Notes under the pieces: model-generated
Seen by the model: the letters and a program-made list of their open reading frames with translations, nothing else
Told to the model about the DNA's origin: nothing
The model's database searches: none
Source: Methylobrevis albus
GTDB lineage: Bacteria > Pseudomonadota > Alphaproteobacteria > Rhizobiales > Pleomorphomonadaceae
Assembly (NCBI RefSeq): GCF_015904235.1
Contig: NZ_JADZLT010000042.1
Location: forward strand, 62,001 to 126,000
Length of the DNA: 64,000 nt
Reading direction: 5' to 3'
Shown here: positions 53,017 through 62,402 of the stretch, piece after piece
How the letters are laid out: the number at the start of each line of letters is the position of its first letter
Position numbering within the stretch: position 1 is the stretch's first letter
Program-made: the position numbers and the translations under genes

Positions 53017-53598
53017 ATGGCCACGAGCAAGAAGTCCGCCCAGCGCAATGGGTTCAAGACGAGCGAATACATCGTTTATCCCTCTCACGGCGTCGGACAG
53101 ATCGTCGCCATCGAGGAGCAGGAAATCGCCGGCCTCAAGCTCGATCTCTTCGTGATCGCGTTCGAGAAGGACAAGATGACCCTCCGGGTTCCGACCCATA
53201 AATGCGACTCGGTCGGCATGCGCAAGCTCGCGGACGCCGAGACGGTGGACAAGGCGCTGGAGACCATCAAGGGGCGGGCGCGCGTCAAGCGGACGATGTG
53301 GAGCCGCCGGGCTCAGGAATACGAGGCCAAGATCAACTCGGGCGACCTCGGCGCCATCGCGGAAGTGGTGCGCGACCTGCACCGCGCCAGCTCGCAGCCG
53401 GAGCAGTCCTACTCCGAGCGGCAGCTCTATGAGGCCGCCCTCGATCGAATGGCCCGCGAGATCGCCACCGTGCTGCGCATCACCGAGACCGAAGCCGTCG
53501 TCCGCATCGAGGACAACCTGACGAAGAGCCCGCGCCGCGCCGGCCAGCGTCCGGAAGAGGCGGTCGAGGACGACGACGTCGAGACCGAAGCGGCCTGA
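53017..53598 (+). CDS. CarD-family transcription regulator
   Basis: A 193-residue protein. The N-terminal RNA-polymerase-interacting domain (about 15-80) has YIVYPSHGVGQIVAIEEQEI and RVPTHKCDSVGMRKL. The C-terminal helical part has RVKRTMWSRRAQEYEAKIN, then GDLGAIAEVVRDLHR, which includes the tryptophan that props open the upstream edge of the transcription bubble. CarD stabilises open complexes, especially at rRNA and stress promoters, and is essential or growth-limiting in related bacteria. The acidic end (EDDDVETEAA) is normal. It has its own terminator and an RpoH-type sigma gene next. Confidence 0.96.
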   Translation: MATSKKSAQRNGFKTSEYIVYPSHGVGQIVAIEEQEIAGLKLDLFVIAFEKDKMTLRVPTHKCDSVGMRKLADAETVDKALETIKGRARVKRTMWSRRAQEYEAKINSGDLGAIAEVVRDLHRASSQPEQSYSERQLYEAALDRMAREIATVLRITETEAVVRIEDNLTKSPRRAGQRPEEAVEDDDVETEAA

Positions 53599-53631
53599 GC
53601 CGTCCCCGGAATCTCGCTTCACGCTGATTTG

Positions 53632-53665
53632 AACCGCCCCGGATCGCCAGATTCGGGGCGGTTTT
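53632..53665 (+). terminator. Rho-independent terminator of carD
   Basis: A ten-bp stem (AACCGCCCCG at 53632-53641 with its complement at 53654-53663), a 12-base loop and a terminal T-run, 34 bases past the carD stop. Confidence 0.85.
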
Positions 53666-53778
53666 GCTTGGTTTCCGGGCCGGCCGCCCGCCGCGCCGCC
53701 GGTTTCTGCCATCCGCGCTGAAATCCTCCCCCCCAGCCGCCGCGTATACGCAGCAGGACGGGGGAACGGGAGCAAGCG

Positions 53779-54645
<867 letters not shown>

Positions 54646-55424
54646 GGCGGCGGCATGGGGGGCTTGCCTTGGAGGCGCTCCGGGGGTGGAACTTGGCTCA
54701 TGGCTGGGTTGGTCGGGCCGGAAGCGGCGCGATTGGTTGGAAGCCGCGCGGTCGGCTCGCACCGGGCGGGGCATCGGTCGCAGGAACGTGCCGGCGGAAG
54801 AGCAGCTTCTATAACAACGTCTCGATCGTCTTCGCCGGGCTTGACCCAGCGAGTCACTGGTCATGGCCGGCGCCCCGGCTTTTCCCTCGCCCTTCGAGAC
54901 AGCCGCTTCGCGGCTTCCTCAGGGTGAGGGAAAAGGACAAGCTTTTGTTGCAGAAAGAAAACTACCGGAGGCCTCATCCTGAGGAAGCCGCAAAGCGGCT
55001 GTCTCGAAGGACGGGGCCGGGTGCGCCGGCCTGTGCCGTCGCGCTGAATCGGACAGCAATGGGTCAAGCTCGCTAATGACGACGAGGAGTATTGTTGACG
55101 ACGGAGAGGACTTCGAGCGCGGCCGCCTTGGCGGATAGGCCCTTGCATCCGTGCTGGCTCGCTCCCTGGCGCTTCCCACCTCTCATCCCAACTATTGTTA
55201 TTCCCCCACAGGCATCAATCCGGGCACGACGGTGCCCGGGCACGACGGTGCGGCGACGCCTGCGCTGGATTCCCGGATTGCACGGGAATGACGATGGATC
55301 GGGTGTGCCAATGCGATCGTGCGGGGACGCCTGCTATGGATTTGCGGCTAAGCGGGAATGACGACCAAAGGCAAAGGATGACGCGCCAAGAGCCAGCCCC
55401 GGACCCAGCCTTTCCCGCCCCCAG
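54646..55424. repeat. Repeat-rich intergenic island
   Basis: Nearly 780 bases between two converging genes with no supported CDS. Three kinds of repeat are seen. First, a 39-base inverted pair (54891-54929 and 54972-55010, two mismatches) built on CCTTCGAGACAGCCGCTTCG, each arm itself dyad-symmetric; this resembles a repeat widespread in Rhizobiales genomes. Second, a 16-base-period tandem of CGGGCACGACGGTGC (55221-55251). Third, two diverged ~40-base copies ending in CGGGAATGACGA (55255-55294 and 55326-55364), like the ATTCCCG...CGGGAATGAC palindromes common in alphaproteobacteria. It looks like a landing place for small mobile palindromes. Confidence 0.8.
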
Positions 55425-56204
55425 TCAGCTGGTCGGCAGCTTCACCGTGGCGGCGCCGACGATCGGGCCGATGCGGCCGTTGGAGGTGGTCTGCAGCAGC
55501 ACGGCGCAGCCGTTGGCGCCGTCGCGCATCAGGTCGGCGACGGGATATTCGATGACGAGGTCTTCGCCGGCCCACATGCCGATCGGCTGAATGCGGCGGA
55601 CGATGTTGTGGTAGGTGACGCTGCGGCCGGTGTTTTCGCCGCGACCGATCTCGACCTGCTCGGAGTCCGAGTAGGAGACCAGCCAGATCGTCGGATCTCC
55701 GCCGTGCAGTTTGGCGCCGGCCGGCACCTTCACGATCACCCGGTCGCCGGCGAGGATCGCGGTGACCTCGACGCTGAACCCGGCGCCGTCGGCGTCGAGG
55801 TCGGCGAGTTCGCTGCGGATGCCCGGCTCGTCGCTGCCGACGACATGGATGCGGCCGTTGATCACCGCTTGCGGCGTGTAGACGGCGTTGTCGCCGCGGC
55901 TCATGGCGTAGTCGCGCTGGCGCGAGGTGTTCTCGTCGCGCGCGAAGCTGTCCTTCCAGCCGAGATAGTCCCAGTAATCGACGGCGAGGCTGAGGGCGAG
56001 CACGTCGGGGTCGTCGGCGAGGCGGCCGAGCACGGCGTCGGCCGGTGGGCAGGACGAGCAGCCCTGGCTGGTGAAGAGTTCGACCACGGCCTTCGGCCCG
56101 GCATCGGCCGCCGCCGGCATCATGATGGCCACCAGCCCGAGAGTCGCGGCCGCGAGCTTGCCTCGCTCCGTCGCCGTCCGTCGTGCGTGAAGCCAACCGG
56201 TCAT
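55425..56204 (-). CDS. DUF1223-domain secreted thioredoxin-like protein
   Basis: A 259-residue protein with a signal peptide (KLAAATLGLVAIMMPAAADA) and a thioredoxin-fold domain. The diagnostic VVELFTSQGCSSCPPADAVL contains a CxxC redox motif; ALSLAVDYWDYLGWKDSFA and TPQAVINGRIHVVGSDE follow. The family is periplasmic and uncharacterised. It is encoded on the minus strand at the end of a run of co-oriented genes (argC, leuD, LysE, Rid-like), with a 135-base gap, so it may be separately expressed. Confidence 0.9.
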   Translation of the reverse strand: MTGWLHARRTATERGKLAAATLGLVAIMMPAAADAGPKAVVELFTSQGCSSCPPADAVLGRLADDPDVLALSLAVDYWDYLGWKDSFARDENTSRQRDYAMSRGDNAVYTPQAVINGRIHVVGSDEPGIRSELADLDADGAGFSVEVTAILAGDRVIVKVPAGAKLHGGDPTIWLVSYSDSEQVEIGRGENTGRSVTYHNIVRRIQPIGMWAGEDLVIEYPVADLMRDGANGCAVLLQTTSNGRIGPIVGAATVKLPTS

Positions 56205-56339
56205 CGCCTCAACTCACCTCAACTGCCCGAGACCGCTCCCGCCGGACGTGGTGGGGGTCTCACTCCCGGAAAATAGGTTCCGTTACGTCACGCCGCCACT
56301 CACTTCGGGGTGAAGTCGTGCGTGTACGCAGCGAAACGC

Positions 56340-56756
56340 TCAGCCGGAGGCGGGTTCGCCGGCGCCGACGCTGCCGCGGCGCAGGGCGGTGACGTCGATC
56401 TCGACCTTCATTTCCGGCGTGACGAGACCGGCGATGATCATGGTGCCGGCCGGGCGGATGTCGCCGAAGACGCGGCCGAGCTCCTCGAAGACGGCGGGGA
56501 TATCGGAGCGGTCGGTGACGACGTAGCGGGCACGCACCACGTCCTCGAGGCCGAAGCCCGCCTCGGCGAGCGCCTTGGCGATGGTGGCGATGACATTGCG
56601 GGTCTGCTCGCGCACGTCGTCGGGCATGGTCATGGTGGCATAGTCGTAGCCGGTGGTGCCGGCGACGAAGCACCAGTCGCCCTGGGCGACCGCGCGGGAA
56701 TAGCCGGACGCCTTCTCGAAGGGCGAGCCGGTGGAAATCAGGCGGCGCTCGGCCAT
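56340..56756 (-). CDS. RidA/YjgF-superfamily protein lacking the usual catalytic arginine
   Basis: A 138-residue single-domain protein of the RidA fold: SGYSRAVAQGDWCFVAGTTG, DVREQTRNVIATIAKALAEA and RYVVTDRSDIPAVFEELGRV. In true RidA an Arg (VARLP in E. coli) binds the carboxylate of reactive enamines. An ungapped alignment here puts Leu at that place (AGLVTPEMKVEI). It is therefore more likely one of the Rid groups without imine deaminase activity, and its function is unknown. It follows the LysE gene with 24 bases between. Confidence 0.88.
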   Translation of the reverse strand: MAERRLISTGSPFEKASGYSRAVAQGDWCFVAGTTGYDYATMTMPDDVREQTRNVIATIAKALAEAGFGLEDVVRARYVVTDRSDIPAVFEELGRVFGDIRPAGTMIIAGLVTPEMKVEIDVTALRRGSVGAGEPASG

Positions 56757-56780
56757 GGGTCTATCCTTCTCAGCGGCGGG

Positions 56781-57413
56781 TCAGGTCGTGGCGGGGCGGG
56801 AGGCGACGGCGAGCAGGGCGCCGGCGGCGATCAGCAGGCCGCCGCTCGCCTTGTTGACGGCGCCGAGCAGCCCGCGCGAGCGGGCAAAGCCGCCGAGCCG
56901 TTCGCCGGCGACGGCGTAGATCACCACGGCGGCGACCTCGAGCGCCAGCGCCGCGGCGCCGAGCAGCACGAACTGGCCGAAGGCCGGCTGCGACGGGTCG
57001 ACGAAGGGGGCGAGGAAGGCGGTGAACACCAGCATCGCCTTCGGATTGGTGATCGCGGTGAGGAACTCGCGGCGGAGCAGCGCCGGCAGCCGCGCGCCGG
57101 GGCCGGCCTCGACGGTACCGTCCAGCCCGTCACCGGCGCGCAGCATGCGCCAGCCGAGCCAGACGAGATAGGCGGCGCCGAGGATCTTGAAGGCGGTGAA
57201 CAGCGTCGCCGACGTCGTGATCAGCGTGCCGAGCCCGATCGCCGCGCCGAGCACGAACAGCGCGAACGGCGGAAACCGCCCCGCGGCGGCCACCAGCGCC
57301 GTCGCGGTGCCGAAGCGGGCGCCGTGGCTGAGCGCGAGCAGGTTGTTCGGCCCCGGGTAGAGGCTGAGCGCAAAGGCGGCCGGCACGAAGACGGCCCAGC
57401 TCTCGAAGGTCAT
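56781..57413 (-). CDS. LysE/RhtB-family amino acid exporter
   Basis: A 210-residue protein with six predicted membrane segments. The family signature AFALSLYPGPNNLLALSHGA is at the N-terminus, followed by AAYLVWLGWRMLRAGDG and TNPKAMLVFTAFLAPFVD. It should export an amino acid or related amine; the substrate is not deducible. It is co-oriented with the Rid-like gene 24 bases downstream, so exporter and Rid-like protein may be a unit. leuD lies 96 bases upstream. Confidence 0.92.
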   Translation of the reverse strand: MTFESWAVFVPAAFALSLYPGPNNLLALSHGARFGTATALVAAAGRFPPFALFVLGAAIGLGTLITTSATLFTAFKILGAAYLVWLGWRMLRAGDGLDGTVEAGPGARLPALLRREFLTAITNPKAMLVFTAFLAPFVDPSQPAFGQFVLLGAAALALEVAAVVIYAVAGERLGGFARSRGLLGAVNKASGGLLIAAGALLAVASRPATT

Positions 57414-57509
57414 GCGCGGGTCACGGCGAAGCGGGCTCCGGTGCCGGGGCGGGCCGTGGCCGGCCGGCGCCCCGAAGTCAGGTCAGTGCGATCCCATCCC
57501 GCGATCCGA

Positions 57510-58115
57510 TCACGCCCAGGGATGCGCGTCGGCGAGCTTCGTCTCGTAGCCGGCGATGGCCGACTGCTTCTCGAGGGTGAGGCCGATGTCGTCGAGGCCG
57601 TTGAGCAGGCAGTGCTTCTTGAAAGCGTCGATCTCGAAGGTGATCTCGCCGCCGTCCGGGCCCTTGATGGTCTGGGATTCCAGATCGACGGTGAGCGTCG
57701 CGTTGGAGCCGCGCTCGGCGTCGTCCATCAGCAGCTTCAGCTGCTCCGGCGTCACCACGATCGGCAGGATGCCGTTCTTGAAGCAGTTGTTGTAGAAGAT
57801 GTCGGCAAAGCTGGTCGAGATCACGCAGCGGATGCCGAAGTCGAGCAGCGCCCACGGGGCGTGCTCGCGCGAGGAACCGCAGCCGAAGTTGTCGCCGGCG
57901 ACCAGGATCTCGGCGGTGCGGTAGGCCGGCTTGTTCAGCACGAACTCGGGGTTCTCGCTGCCGTCGTCCTTGTAGCGCATCTCCGAGAACAGGCCGGTGC
58001 CGAGGCCGGTGCGCTTGATCGTCTTCAGATACTGCTTCGGGATGATCATGTCGGTGTCGACGTTGATGATCGGCATCGGCGCCGCGACCCCGGTCAGCGT
58101 GGTGAACTTCTGCAT
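57510..58115 (-). CDS. leuD: LeuD, 3-isopropylmalate dehydratase small subunit
   Basis: A 201-residue protein of standard length. Landmarks are [20 protein letters not shown], the swivel-domain [17 protein letters not shown], and [20 protein letters not shown]. With LeuC it isomerises 2-isopropylmalate to 3-isopropylmalate in leucine synthesis. leuC and leuB are not in the window. It follows argC by 42 bases on the same strand, an unusual pairing of two amino acid pathways that could share a transcript. Confidence 0.97.
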   Translation of the reverse strand: MQKFTTLTGVAAPMPIINVDTDMIIPKQYLKTIKRTGLGTGLFSEMRYKDDGSENPEFVLNKPAYRTAEILVAGDNFGCGSSREHAPWALLDFGIRCVISTSFADIFYNNCFKNGILPIVVTPEQLKLLMDDAERGSNATLTVDLESQTIKGPDGGEITFEIDAFKKHCLLNGLDDIGLTLEKQSAIAGYETKLADAHPWA

Positions 58116-58157
58116 CGGATCATCCTTCGGTTCGTGTGTCAGCCGGCGGACCGGCGC

Positions 58158-59117
58158 TCAGGCGGCGGCGCGGTCCGGAGCGGCGACGAGGCCGGTCGCG
58201 GGGTCGACGCCCAGCATCAGGTTGAGGTTCTGCACGGCGGCGCCCGAGGCGCCCTTGCCGAGGTTGTCGTAAACCGCGACCAGCACCGCCTGGTCGCCGG
58301 CGGCGTTGCCGAAGACGTGGAGGCGCATGGCGTTGGTGCCGTTGAAGCCGCGCGGGTCGAGCCCGGCGACGCGGTCGGTCGCTTCGAACGGGGCGACGGT
58401 TACGAAGGTCTCGCCGGCATAGCGGTCGGCGAGCGCGGCGTGGAGTTCGGCCGGCGTCACGGTCTTCTCCAGCGACCAGAGCTGCAGCGGCACGAAGGTC
58501 AGCATGCCCTGCGCGAAGGCGCCGACGGCCGGCTGGAACAGCGGCGCATGGGCGAGGCCCGCGTAGGCCTGCATTTCGGGCAGGTGCTTGTGGGCGAGCT
58601 TCAGGCCGTAGGGCATGTACGGGACGGCGTCGGCCGCGGTCTCGTAGTCCTCGATCATCTTGCGCCCGCCGCCCGAATAGCCCGACAGCGCGTTCAGCGT
58701 CACCGGAAAGTCGGCCGGCAGCAGGCCGGCCTCGACCAGCGGCCGGACGGTGGCGATCAGGCCCTGCGGGTAGCAGCCGGGGTTGGTGACGCGCTTGGCG
58801 CCGGCGATTGCGGCCGCCTGGTCCGGTGCCATTTCGGCAAAGCCGTAGGTCCAGCCCGGCGCGGTGCGGTAGGCCGAGGAGGCGTCGATGATGCGGGTCG
58901 CGGGATTTTCGACGAGCGCCACGGCCTCGCGCGCCGCCTCGTCGGGCAGGCAGAGGATGGCGACGTCGGCCTCGTTGAGCAGGCGGGCGCGCGCCGAGGG
59001 GTCCTTGCGCTCGGCGGGATCGATCGAGATCAGGCGCAGGTCGGTGCGATCCCCGAGGCGCTCGCGGATCTGCAGGCCGGTGGTGCCGGCTTCGCCGTCG
59101 ATGAAGACCTTTTTCAT
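58158..59117 (-). CDS. argC: ArgC, N-acetyl-gamma-glutamyl-phosphate reductase (short type)
   Basis: A 319-residue protein starting [20 protein letters not shown], the NADP-binding loop of the type 2 (short) ArgC group. The catalytic Cys is C115 in [27 protein letters not shown] and the late [15 protein letters not shown] are also typical. It reduces N-acetylglutamyl phosphate to the semialdehyde in arginine synthesis. The ATG at 59117 has GGAAGGACGAG upstream and is preferred over the in-frame start at 59141. It heads a co-oriented run with leuD, LysE and Rid-like genes. Confidence 0.95.
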   Translation of the reverse strand: MKKVFIDGEAGTTGLQIRERLGDRTDLRLISIDPAERKDPSARARLLNEADVAILCLPDEAAREAVALVENPATRIIDASSAYRTAPGWTYGFAEMAPDQAAAIAGAKRVTNPGCYPQGLIATVRPLVEAGLLPADFPVTLNALSGYSGGGRKMIEDYETAADAVPYMPYGLKLAHKHLPEMQAYAGLAHAPLFQPAVGAFAQGMLTFVPLQLWSLEKTVTPAELHAALADRYAGETFVTVAPFEATDRVAGLDPRGFNGTNAMRLHVFGNAAGDQAVLVAVYDNLGKGASGAAVQNLNLMLGVDPATGLVAAPDRAAA

Positions 59118-59208
59118 GCGTTCTCGTCCTTCCCGCCGCATCGCGGAATTCCGCCGGTCTCATACACCGCGGCGGCCGGCGTGTCATGTGGCTGGAACGG
59201 CCGTCACG

Positions 59209-59643
59209 CTACTCGGCGTCGGCCTCGATCGCGTCCATGTCGTCGTCGGAGAGGCCGAAGTGGTGGCCGATCTCGTGGATCAGCACGTGGCTGACGATCG
59301 CGCCGAGCGTTTCGTCGTGCTCGGCCCAGTAGTCGAGGATCGGGCGGCGGTAGAGCCAGATCCGGTTCGGCAGCCGGCCGGTGACGCCGGCGGCCGCGTC
59401 GTGGGCGAGGCCGGTGCCCTCGAACAGGCCGAGCAGGTCGAACGGGTCGTCCATCTCCAGCGCGTCGAGCGCCTCGTCGTCGGGAAACTCGGCGACGCGG
59501 ATCTCGATGTCGCCGGTGAGGGCCCTGAAGTCGCCGGGCAGGCCGGCATAGGCGACCCGGGCGAGCTCCTCGAACACCTCGAGCCCCGGTGCCTTGCGCT
59601 CGTCCCACTGCGCCGCCTCGCGGCTGACGGTCCCGCTCTGCAT
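59209..59643 (-). CDS. Zincin-type metallopeptidase family protein (DUF1025/PF06262)
   Basis: A 144-residue protein with the late HEIGHHFGLSDDDMDAIE motif (HExxHxxG zinc site near residues 125-135) preceded by RIWLYRRPILDYWAEHDET, as in the small uncharacterised zincin family. No signal peptide is present. The ATG at 59643 has GGGAG eight bases upstream; a TTG at 59658 is less likely. Substrate and role are unknown. It is upstream of argC on the same strand with a 91-base gap. Confidence 0.88.
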   Translation of the reverse strand: MQSGTVSREAAQWDERKAPGLEVFEELARVAYAGLPGDFRALTGDIEIRVAEFPDDEALDALEMDDPFDLLGLFEGTGLAHDAAAGVTGRLPNRIWLYRRPILDYWAEHDETLGAIVSHVLIHEIGHHFGLSDDDMDAIEADAE

Positions 59644-59835
59644 CACCTTCGCTCCCAACCGCTGCTGCCGGCCCCTCTATACACCCTCGCGGGCCGGGAT
59701 CGACACCGCCGAGGGCGGGGGAGACATGTTGAGAGCGCCGCCGTCCCCCTTGCGCCACCCTTGCGCGGACGGACGCGAGACCGTCAAATCGGGCCGTCGC
59801 CGAGATGTGTCGCCCAGATTCGCAAAGGACGCCAT

Positions 59836-60372
59836 ATGCCGAGGCTGTTCACCGCGGTCGAGATCCCGCCCGTCATCGCCATGCAACTGTCGCTGCTGCG
59901 CGGCGGCCTGCACGGGGCGCGCTGGATCGACGCCGAGAACTATCACCTGACGCTGCGCTTCATCGGCGACATCGACGACCGCACCGCCGACGAGGTCGCC
60001 GACGCGCTCGACCGCGTGGCGCGGCGGCCGTTCACGGTCGCGCTGTCCGGTCTCGACTGCTTTTCCGGTCGTGGCCCGCATTCGCTGTTCGCGCGGGTGG
60101 AGCCGAGCCCGGCGCTGGTCGAGCTGCAGGCCGAGCACGAGCGCATCATCCAGCGGCTCGGCCTGCCGCCGGAGGGACGGCGCTTCACGCCGCATGTGAC
60201 GCTCGCCCGGCTGCGCGGCACCTCGGCCTCCGAGGTGGCGAGCTGGCTCGCCATGCGCGGCGACGTGCGGCTGCCGCCGTTCGAGGTGTCGCGCTTCGTG
60301 CTGTTGTCGTCGCGTGCCAGCGTCGGCGGCGGGCCCTATCTCGTGGAAGAGGCCTATCCGCTGGCGGCCTGA
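59836..60372 (+). CDS. thpR: ThpR, RNA 2',3'-cyclic phosphodiesterase
   Basis: A 178-residue 2H-phosphoesterase. The two HxT motifs are YHLTLRFIG (H37, T39) and PHVTLARL (H120, T122). The first strand, MPRLFTAVEIP, is typical. It opens 2',3'-cyclic phosphates on RNA ends and was first known as a 2'-5' RNA ligase. AAGGA precedes the ATG. Its 3' end overlaps the 3' end of the convergent phosphatase gene by 19 bases. Confidence 0.94.
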   Translation: MPRLFTAVEIPPVIAMQLSLLRGGLHGARWIDAENYHLTLRFIGDIDDRTADEVADALDRVARRPFTVALSGLDCFSGRGPHSLFARVEPSPALVELQAEHERIIQRLGLPPEGRRFTPHVTLARLRGTSASEVASWLAMRGDVRLPPFEVSRFVLLSSRASVGGGPYLVEEAYPLAA

Positions 60373-60833
60373 GGGTCGGCGTAGCGCTCGACCAGCCGGC
60401 GGCTCGCCTTGGCGCAGAGATCGGCGCAGGCGGCAAAATCGGCCCGGCCGCCGTAGTAGGGATCGGCGACGTCCTTCGCCTCATCGAACGCCGCCTCGCG
60501 GTAGAGCAGGAGCCGGGCGGTCGATCCGGACGGGGCAAGGCGCGTGAGGTCGGCGAGGTTCTGCCGGTCCATGGCGAGGATCAGGTCGAAGCGGGTGAAA
60601 TCGGACGGCCGCACCTGGCGCGCGCGCAGGTCGGAAATGTCGACGCCGACGTCGGCCGCGGCGCGGATCGCGCGCGGGTCCGGCGGCTCGCCGGCGTGCC
60701 AGCCGCCGGTGCCGGCGGAATCGAGCGTGAAGCGCTGGCCGACGCCCGCGCCGGCGAGCGCCGCGCGCAGGAATCCCTCGGCGCTCGGGGAGCGGCAGAT
60801 GTTGCCGAGGCAGACGAATAGGATCGACGACAT
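60354..60833 (-). CDS. Low-molecular-weight protein tyrosine phosphatase
   Basis: A 159-residue protein with the P-loop VCLGNICRSPSAEG (nucleophile C8, R14) and the general-acid motif DPYYGG. Its length fits the family (about 155). It may act on tyrosine-phosphorylated proteins or on small phosphates; no kinase or polysaccharide gene is nearby to suggest a target. The last 19 bases overlap the end of thpR on the other strand, so the two transcripts must run into each other. Confidence 0.93.
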   Translation of the reverse strand: MSSILFVCLGNICRSPSAEGFLRAALAGAGVGQRFTLDSAGTGGWHAGEPPDPRAIRAAADVGVDISDLRARQVRPSDFTRFDLILAMDRQNLADLTRLAPSGSTARLLLYREAAFDEAKDVADPYYGGRADFAACADLCAKASRRLVERYADPQAASG

Positions 60834-60987
60834 CGAATTTCCATGATCTCGCGGGATCGTCGGAGATCAGCATCCGGCGGCGGCGCGCGCAAGCGCCGTC
60901 GGCCGATCGTCGCGATCCGGTGCGGCCGGGCTCTTGCGGCGGCCGCCCGGCGTTGCCAGATCAGCTGTGACGGAGGATCCTGAAGCG

Positions 60988-61350
60988 ATGAGCGACACCC
61001 GGCATTTCGACGACCCCGAGATCCTCGGCCCGGAAGAGGGCCGCGAGGAGCGCGTCCGGCGCGACTTCTGGCGCGTCGCGCGCAAGGCGGCGCGGCGCAT
61101 TCCGTTCATGGACGAGGTGGTCGCCGGCTACTATTGCGCGCTCGACCCGGCAACGCCGGCGCGGGTCCGGGCGACCCTGTTCGCCGCGCTCGCCTATTTC
61201 GTGATGCCGTTCGACATCGTGCCGGATTTCCTGCTCGTCGCCGGCTTCACCGACGACATCACCGTGCTGGCCGCGACGCTCGCCATGGTGCGCACCCACA
61301 TCAGCGACCGCCACCGCGCCGCCGCCCGGAATGCGCTCGACAAGGACTGA
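60988..61350 (+). CDS. YkvA-family (DUF1232) membrane protein
   Basis: A 120-residue protein with the DUF1232 core ATLFAALAYFVMPFDIVPDF followed by LLVAGFTDDITVLAATLAMV. The P-x-D-x-x-P-D pattern (MPFDIVPD) is diagnostic, lying inside a hydrophobic hairpin. The acidic N-terminus (residues 1-35) is cytoplasmic. The function of the family is unknown. GGAGG lies 11 bases before the ATG at 60988. It is divergent from the phosphatase gene and converges on the oxidoreductase gene. Confidence 0.9.
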   Translation: MSDTRHFDDPEILGPEEGREERVRRDFWRVARKAARRIPFMDEVVAGYYCALDPATPARVRATLFAALAYFVMPFDIVPDFLLVAGFTDDITVLAATLAMVRTHISDRHRAAARNALDKD

Positions 61351-61370
61351 GCGGGCCGGGCGGGCGCCGG

Positions 61371-62345
61371 TCACGGCACCAGGACGACCTTGCCCATCAC
61401 CTTGCGCGCGGCGATCTCGTTCAGCGCCGCGGCGATCCCGGCCAGCGGATAGGTCGCGTGGATATGCGGCTGCAGCCGACCGGCGGCGACGTGGCCGAGG
61501 ATTTCGGCCGTGTTGGCGCGGTGCGCCTCCGGATCGAGCTCCAGCCAGCGGCCCCAGAACACGCCGAGCACGTCGATGCCCTTGAGCAGCACGAGGTTGA
61601 GCGGCAGCTTCGGGATGTCGCCGCCGGCAAAGCCGACCACGAGATAGCGGCCGCCCCAGCCGGTGGCGCGCACGGCGGGCTCGGTGAGGTCGCCGCCGAC
61701 GGCATCATAGACGACGTCGACGCCGGCCCCGCCGGTGAGGTCCTTCAGCCGCTGCTTCAGATCGCCGTCCGTGGTGTCGATGGTCTCGTCGGCGCCGGCG
61801 GCGCGGGCGAAGGCGCATTTTTCGGCGGATGAGGCGCAGGCGATCACCCGGGCGCCGAGCAGCTTGCCGAGCTCGATCGCCGACAGCCCGGCGCCGCCGG
61901 ACGCCCCGAGCACGCAGAGCGTCTCGCCGGGGCGGAGGCGCGCCCGGTCTTTCAGCGCGTGCAGCGTGGTGCCGTAGGTGATGAACAGCGTCGCGGCGAT
62001 GGCGGCGGGCACGCCGTCCGGCACGCGGACGCAGGCGCTTGCGGGGGCGACGACCACCTCGCGCGCGGCGCCCCATTTCACATAGGCGGCGACCCGGTCG
62101 CCGACCGAGAAGCCCTCGACCCCGTCGCCGACCGCGATGATTCGGCCCGCAAACTCGCCGGCGGGCGAGAACGGCCGCTCGGGCCGGTACTGGTAGCGGT
62201 CGCGGATGATCAGCGTGTCGAAGAAGTTGAGCGCCGCCGCCTCCATGGCGACGGCGACCTCGCCGGGACCGGGCTCCGGCACGGCGATCTCGGCGAGGGT
62301 CAGGCTTTCCGGCCCGCCCGGCTCGGTCGAGAGAATCGCACGCAT
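61371..62345 (-). CDS. NADPH:quinone oxidoreductase-like medium-chain reductase
   Basis: A 324-residue protein of the zinc-independent MDR family. The N-terminal GroES-like domain has EAAALNFFDTLIIRDRYQYR. The Rossmann domain has VLGASGGAGLSAIELGKLLG and AAGADETIDTTD. The structural-zinc cysteines of alcohol dehydrogenases are absent. It would reduce quinones or enals with NADPH. It is downstream of the ECF sigma gene (57 bases), so it may be part of that factor's transcript and an oxidative-stress output. Confidence 0.92.
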   Translation of the reverse strand: MRAILSTEPGGPESLTLAEIAVPEPGPGEVAVAMEAAALNFFDTLIIRDRYQYRPERPFSPAGEFAGRIIAVGDGVEGFSVGDRVAAYVKWGAAREVVVAPASACVRVPDGVPAAIAATLFITYGTTLHALKDRARLRPGETLCVLGASGGAGLSAIELGKLLGARVIACASSAEKCAFARAAGADETIDTTDGDLKQRLKDLTGGAGVDVVYDAVGGDLTEPAVRATGWGGRYLVVGFAGGDIPKLPLNLVLLKGIDVLGVFWGRWLELDPEAHRANTAEILGHVAAGRLQPHIHATYPLAGIAAALNEIAARKVMGKVVLVP

Positions 62346-62402
62346 GCCGTCCGTCTCCGCTGCTCCGAGGGCCTCGCCGCGGCCCCCTTCACGAAACCTT
62401 GA

